This document shows positions 14,797-18,196 of a stretch of DNA of 18,196 nt, in pieces; the first letter of the stretch is position 1, and each line of letters begins with the position of its first letter. The position numbers and the translations under genes are program-made. A model generated the notes under the pieces. That model searched no databases, was not told the origin of the DNA, and saw only the letters and a program-made list of their open reading frames with translations. Origin of the DNA: an uncultured Actinomyces sp. (GTDB lineage Bacteria > Actinomycetota > Actinomycetes > Actinomycetales > Actinomycetaceae). The DNA is taken from the NCBI GenBank assembly GCA_900541895.1, contig UWSI01000032.1, forward strand, positions 1 to 18,196, in the 5' to 3' direction.

Positions 14797-15099
14797 CTAG
14801 TCTTCGTCCTCGTCCTCATCAAGATCGATGAATTCATCGTCATCTTGATCGACTTCTTCATCATCTTCATCGTCGTCGTCAAAGTCTTCGTCCTCCTCAT
14901 CAGAAACGATGAGGTCGAAAGGAAGCTCGACTTCGAACTGCGTGAAAAGCACGTCATCGTAGGTGAAGAAGGCATCACGGAGAGCTTCTTCGGCATCAAT
15001 GAGCGCCTGTTCATCGACCTGATCGGAGGAAGCCACCTCGTAGTGATTTTCAAAAGCGGCAATCAACTGATCGAGGACAAGACGAGGTTTCGTGGTCAT
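14797..15099 (-). CDS. Small protein with hyperacidic C-terminal tail
   Basis: A 100-aa protein with an ordinary, helix-forming N-terminal half (about 1-63; KPRLVLDQLIAAFENHYEVA and DAEEALRDAFFTYDDVLF) and a C-terminal third made almost only of Asp and Glu, ending LDEDEDED. Similar small acidic actinobacterial proteins are sometimes labelled primosomal protein or DNA primase in databases, which I regard as unsupported naming. The function is unknown; the tail could mimic nucleic acid or bind basic proteins. ATG at 15099 is preferred over GTG at 15105 because AGGA then has a nine-base spacing. It follows the FSP1-like flavoprotein gene by 22 bases and ends just before the hairpin at 14744-14779. 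The antisense frames here are by-products of the GAC/GAA/GAT repeats. Confidence 0.8.
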   Translation of the reverse strand: MTTKPRLVLDQLIAAFENHYEVASSDQVDEQALIDAEEALRDAFFTYDDVLFTQFEVELPFDLIVSDEEDEDFDDDDEDDEEVDQDDDEFIDLDEDEDED

Positions 15100-15121
15100 A
15101 GTCACACATCCTACACGATGT

Positions 15122-16219
15122 CTACGGCAAGTTCAGCTGGGACCTAATGACAGAAACCATCAGATCTGCGCCCTTAATCTCCGCCGTTTGGTCTGGACCT
15201 AAAATGCGCGAATTACCCTGAGAATCAAGAAGTTGAGAGGCACCATGCTCAGGCCCCAAGGGCAAGATCACCCATTCGTCACTGGGGTTGTAGGTCGCCT
15301 GCGGCTCTTTGCCAGACAGTTGTGAAGAAATATTCGAGATTACGATGCGCGCCTGTGCTCGAGCGGCATCAGCACGCTTTGATTCGCGAACATCCGTCAC
15401 GTCGCCGATCGCGTAGATATTGGTTTGACCAACGACTTGAAGTGTCGGTTCCACCTTGAGAGCACCATCTGGACGAACTGCAGACTGAAGCTCGGTACCG
15501 GCGACATAACCGGTATTCGGACGAGCGCCATAGCACTGGAACCACATATCGGCTTCGATACGATGACCGTCCTTTGTCTCAACAACAAAACGACCAAGCT
15601 CACCAACATTGAATGGCGGAAGGTAGGCAAGCTCCGAGCCCTCAATGAGACGGATATTCAACTCCTTCAATTGCTCGCGAACCTGATCGCGCAGTTCATC
15701 AGCAAAGCCCTGAGTCGGAAGGAGCTCAGGTTCCTTCTCAACCAAGGTAATTTCCAGGTCCGGGAAGGCGTTGCGCAATTCCCCTGCGAATTCAATGCCA
15801 ACAGTTCCGGCGCCAACCAAAAGAACGGAGCGGGCACCATGAAGGTAGGAATGCAATTGCTTGAGGCGCGCCTTTGCAACATCAGAACGCGAAGCCGAGT
15901 ACTTTGCTGGGAATGGATAGGTTGAACCGGTTGCCAGAACAACGTAGTCAGCATCGATCGGGTCCTGACCGAAGATATGAACGCGAGTCCCTTCAACCTG
16001 AGAAACCGTTCCATGAACGACCCGCCCATTAGTCAGAAGATTCGAATAGGGCATGAAAATTGAATGCTGCCAAGCCTCATCAACTGCGGCACGTAGAGCC
16101 GCAGCATGGTGAACAAACTGGTCTTTTTGCTCGACCAGAATAACTTCGGCAAGAGGATCAAGTCCCTTGGCGACGGTGACACCACCATACCCGCCTCCAA
16201 CAACGACGACTCGGGCCAC
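15122..16219 (-). CDS. FAD-dependent NAD(P)H oxidoreductase, FSP1/AIFM2-like
   Basis: A 365-aa flavoprotein of the two-dinucleotide-binding-domain family. The FAD site is VVVVGGGYGGVTVAKGL at the N-terminus; the ATG motif is VVLATGSTYPFP (about 93-104); the NAD(P)H site is LLVGAGTVGIEFAGEL (about 133-148); the second FAD motif is IYAIGDVTDV (about 268-277). No CxxxxC redox disulfide is present, so it is not a disulfide reductase. The HHAAALRAAV stretch and ATGSTxPFPxK pattern resemble human FSP1/AIFM2 more than classic NDH-2; both reduce quinones, so a menaquinone reductase is plausible. GTG at 16219 is chosen because AAGGAG lies six bases upstream; an ATG at 16252 is less well supported. There is no obvious C-terminal membrane anchor. 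Confidence 0.88.
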   Translation of the reverse strand: MARVVVVGGGYGGVTVAKGLDPLAEVILVEQKDQFVHHAAALRAAVDEAWQHSIFMPYSNLLTNGRVVHGTVSQVEGTRVHIFGQDPIDADYVVLATGSTYPFPAKYSASRSDVAKARLKQLHSYLHGARSVLLVGAGTVGIEFAGELRNAFPDLEITLVEKEPELLPTQGFADELRDQVREQLKELNIRLIEGSELAYLPPFNVGELGRFVVETKDGHRIEADMWFQCYGARPNTGYVAGTELQSAVRPDGALKVEPTLQVVGQTNIYAIGDVTDVRESKRADAARAQARIVISNISSQLSGKEPQATYNPSDEWVILPLGPEHGASQLLDSQGNSRILGPDQTAEIKGADLMVSVIRSQLNLP

Positions 16220-16293
16220 AGTGCTCTCCTTCTCTCGTTCGTTACCACCCATTGTCCCTGAAAACCTAGAGAGCAACGAGTGCAAAAAGTGTG

Positions 16294-17316
16294 TTATTCC
16301 TGACCAAGGGCTCGAGCAATATTCGGTGTGAAGAAGTTTGGCCCCTTCAATACTTTGCCGTCCTCACGGAGTTTCACACTGCCATCGGGCATGAGCTTCG
16401 ACAGATTAGACGCCTGAATTTCTGCAAGGACACGATTCAAATCGATTCCAGATTCCAACGCCATGCCATAGATGACGTAGACCAGATCGCCTAAAGCATC
16501 AGCTGTTTCGATGATGTCCCGCGTTCCATCATCTGCTTCCCTCGCACGTTGTGTCGCTTCTTCAACGATTGCGCGCGCTTCCTTTCCATACAAGGCCCCG
16601 AGCAACTCAGCGAACTCTTCACGGATCAAGCTCACGCGCATGTGGAGACGCTCATAGTCAAGAGTTGGCTCTTGATGATCTCGAATACGGTCGGGCATGA
16701 AGTACGTTGTATGAAACTGCTGGACAAGAGCTTGCGGGCGCGATGAATCCAAGATTTCGGGGGCGCCGGCGCTCGGTCCATCCCACGGACTTGCAGGTGT
16801 GCGCGGGTCCGTGGCAAGAATGCCTCCTACCCAGGCCTCGTATCCGGGAAGGCGCGCAACGCCTTCCTTGCGGAAACCGTTCTTCCACGCAGCCTTCCAA
16901 GATCCCCAATTTCCTACGTACGCCGCCCATTCAACGCGAGAAGCACCCATTCTCTCAAATGCTGTATCGAGAGCAAGGGACACAGCCTCTGTTGCTATCC
17001 CCTGGCCCCACTCGTCATGGCAGACAAAGTACGAGACTTCATAACGGTCAGAAAAATGAGTATTACGGATGAGCTCGAAACGCCCAAGGAAACGTCCATC
17101 ATGGGCACTGCGGATCGCCCAATCCGCACTCCCCTGCTCCCACTTCGAGGGAACCTTTGCAAGATTCTCTTCAGCCATTGACAGAGTGTAGGGATAGGGA
17201 ATCGAGGTTGTTTCGTGAAAGATTGGATCCTGTAATGCATCAGTAAGATCCACCGCATCGCTGGCAGACAGCGGGACTAAAACAATATTTTCACCGTGAA
17301 CATCAAAGAGTTCCAT
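16294..17316 (-). CDS. GNAT acetyltransferase fused to MazG-like nucleotide pyrophosphohydrolase
   Basis: A 340-aa two-domain protein in one frame. Residues 1-170 form a RimJ/RimL-type GNAT domain: VLVPLSASDAVDLTDALQDP, GRFLGRFELI, and the acetyl-CoA loop EWGQGIATEAVSLAL (about 102-116). After a Pro/Gly/Ser linker (about 170-195), residues 196-340 form an all-alpha MazG/HisE-like pyrophosphohydrolase with metal-binding IREEFAELLGA (about 231-241) and ETADALGDLVYVIYGMAL (about 270-287), ending in LREDGKVLKGPNFF. These stand-alone domains usually cleave non-canonical NTPs or dNTPs. The start at 17316 has AGGAGG ten bases upstream and overlaps the FrnE-like stop as TGATG; the longer frame to 17364 is rejected. 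Both substrates are unknown, and how the two activities connect is unclear. Confidence 0.88.
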   Translation of the reverse strand: MELFDVHGENIVLVPLSASDAVDLTDALQDPIFHETTSIPYPYTLSMAEENLAKVPSKWEQGSADWAIRSAHDGRFLGRFELIRNTHFSDRYEVSYFVCHDEWGQGIATEAVSLALDTAFERMGASRVEWAAYVGNWGSWKAAWKNGFRKEGVARLPGYEAWVGGILATDPRTPASPWDGPSAGAPEILDSSRPQALVQQFHTTYFMPDRIRDHQEPTLDYERLHMRVSLIREEFAELLGALYGKEARAIVEEATQRAREADDGTRDIIETADALGDLVYVIYGMALESGIDLNRVLAEIQASNLSKLMPDGSVKLREDGKVLKGPNFFTPNIARALGQE

Positions 17317-18020
17317 CAGTGTGTTTCCTCCTGTGTTGATACATTCGAGTGGACCTGTTCCCACGCAGTTTCCAGAATTCGCCCCATCGCTTCGGTTTCG
17401 TGCATTCCCTGAACAACAAAACTCCGGTCGAAGAGATACGTCGGGATAGTGTCAATTCCCATCTGTACCGCGATCTGATAATCCGAGAAGACTTCCGACG
17501 AGGCGACGGGGTCACTCAGAGCGTCAACGACCAGCATTTCGGGGATCCGAACATCCTGCGCACAGCCAATCAGCACATCTGGGTCCGCTAGATTCAAACC
17601 GATCTCAAAACGAGCACGGAATAAGGCTTCGGCATATGCAAACTGATAGGTTCCTGCCCCGTTTGTCACTCCGGATTTTTCGTCCATTTCCCGCGCAGCC
17701 GACATTGCTTTATGTGCAAACGACGTCGGCGCAACGACCAAGGAATCAAAATCTAACGAAATCCCATCGGCACGAGCGACGTCAGCGACATGAACGAGGG
17801 CATCAGCAGCTTCCTCTTCGCTCATCCCTGGATGCGTGTGAAGCAAGAAATCTGCCTGGGACATTTCAAGGACACTGGACTGCTCAGGATCGAGCAGATA
17901 CGAGTGGAAACGAACCTCAATCTGGTCGCGATGTTCGAAACGCGTGAGAGCATCACGCAGATGATGGATACCGAGGTAACACCAAGGGCACGCAAAGTCT
18001 GCCCATACGTCAACATGCAT
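17316..18020 (-). CDS. DsbA-family oxidoreductase, FrnE-like
   Basis: A 234-aa cytoplasmic thioredoxin-fold protein of the FrnE/2-hydroxychromene-2-carboxylate isomerase-like DsbA branch. The N-terminal DVWADFACPWCYLG carries the CPWC active site (Cys11, Cys14), an all-helical insert follows (about 50-165), and the cis-proline loop is DTIPTYLFDRSFVVQG near the C-terminus. There is no signal peptide. Members act in thiol-disulfide exchange; FrnE of Deinococcus has been tied to stress tolerance. ATG at 18020 has GAGGAG seven bases upstream; the longer frame to 18047 adds nothing typical. It is translationally coupled to the GNAT-MazG gene (TGATG). Confidence 0.92.
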   Translation of the reverse strand: MHVDVWADFACPWCYLGIHHLRDALTRFEHRDQIEVRFHSYLLDPEQSSVLEMSQADFLLHTHPGMSEEEAADALVHVADVARADGISLDFDSLVVAPTSFAHKAMSAAREMDEKSGVTNGAGTYQFAYAEALFRARFEIGLNLADPDVLIGCAQDVRIPEMLVVDALSDPVASSEVFSDYQIAVQMGIDTIPTYLFDRSFVVQGMHETEAMGRILETAWEQVHSNVSTQEETH

Positions 18021-18095
18021 GAAGTCTCTCCTCGGGGATAAGGGCACATTCGCCTATGCACAGGTTACGTTGCGTATTGAGGAGTTACCAGTGCA

Positions 18096-18128
18096 AAGAA
18101 AAATCCCGGGGATCCGAAGATCCCCGGG
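18096..18128 (-). terminator. Rho-independent terminator of tRNA-Leu
   Basis: Read on the minus strand, CCCGGGGATC, a TTCG tetraloop and GATCCCCGGG form a perfect 10-bp stem followed by ATTTTTCTTT. It starts a few bases after the tRNA 3' end and separates the tRNA from the FrnE-like gene. Confidence 0.92.
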
Positions 18129-18133
18129 GAGTG

Positions 18134-18196
18134 TGCGCGGAGGGGGACTTGAACCCCCACCCTCTAATACGAGGACTAGCACCTCAAGCTAGCGCG
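18134..18196 (-). tRNA. tRNA-Leu(GAG), 5' end cut by the window edge
   Basis: The minus strand contains an anticodon stem CTAGC / GCTAG around the loop TTGAGGT, giving anticodon GAG (18183-18185). A long class II variable arm with a CCTC / GAGG stem follows, then a T arm GGGGG-TTCAAGT-CCCCC and the 3' acceptor strand TCCGCGC with discriminator A at 18134. The long variable arm plus GAG means leucine (reads CUC/CUU). CCA is not encoded. The 5' acceptor strand and D arm lie beyond the window. Confidence 0.93.

Noticed and set aside
14845..15147. Antisense open frame opposite the acidic protein
   Set aside because: It is the complement of GAC/GAT/GAA repeats, giving an artificial hydrophobic Ile/Val/Phe-rich stretch with no family resemblance; the minus-strand gene has a ribosome binding site and sensible protein.
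1..18196. Mobile elements, CRISPR arrays, attachment sites
   Set aside because: No transposase, integrase, direct-repeat array or target duplication seen. The tRNA-Leu at the right edge could in principle be an integration site, but no repeat of its 3' end occurs in the window.

Overview
The window is a chromosomal core segment from an actinobacterium. The evidence is a complete Pup-conjugation locus (pup, pafA, dop, arc), the trmI / RecB-like nuclease pair found beside it across Actinobacteria, many GTG starts, and several TANNNT boxes placed directly in front of start codons. Moderate GC and the absence of proteasome genes from the Pup locus point towards an Actinomycetaceae-like organism, but this is inference and no species can be named. 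I see no mobile element, CRISPR array or phage gene, and no gene-free stretch over 300 bases (the largest gap is under 90).

Region 1 (about 22-11234, all on the minus strand) is one dense gene chain. In transcription order it runs trmI, arc, dop, pup, pafA, an FKBP-like membrane protein, aroC, aroK, aroB, a shikimate-kinase-like protein, efp, nusB. Most junctions overlap or nearly touch and the largest gap is 47 bases. The first part marks proteins with Pup and unfolds or unmarks them. The middle makes chorismate for aromatic amino acids. The end supplies translation factor EF-P and antitermination factor NusB. No prcA/prcB lie between pup and pafA, and the ARC C-terminus lacks the proteasome-docking GQYL tail, so pupylation here probably works without a proteasome.

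Region 2 (11235-14800): a RecB-like Fe-S nuclease is transcribed divergently from trmI. It converges with a HAD phosphatase, which sits downstream of uppP (undecaprenyl-pyrophosphate phosphatase). An aldo/keto-reductase-fold protein that has lost its whole catalytic tetrad diverges from uppP and ends at a strong hairpin.

Region 3 (14797-18196, minus strand): in transcription order, a tRNA-Leu(GAG) cut by the window edge with its own UUCG-loop terminator, a FrnE-like DsbA-family protein, an unusual GNAT acetyltransferase fused to a MazG-like pyrophosphohydrolase, an FSP1/AIFM2-like flavoprotein and a small protein with a very acidic tail. The most interesting items are the GNAT-MazG fusion, the tetrad-less aldo/keto reductase, the degenerate shikimate-kinase paralogue, and the proteasome-less Pup locus with a lengthened Dop loop and a degenerate FKBP neighbour.
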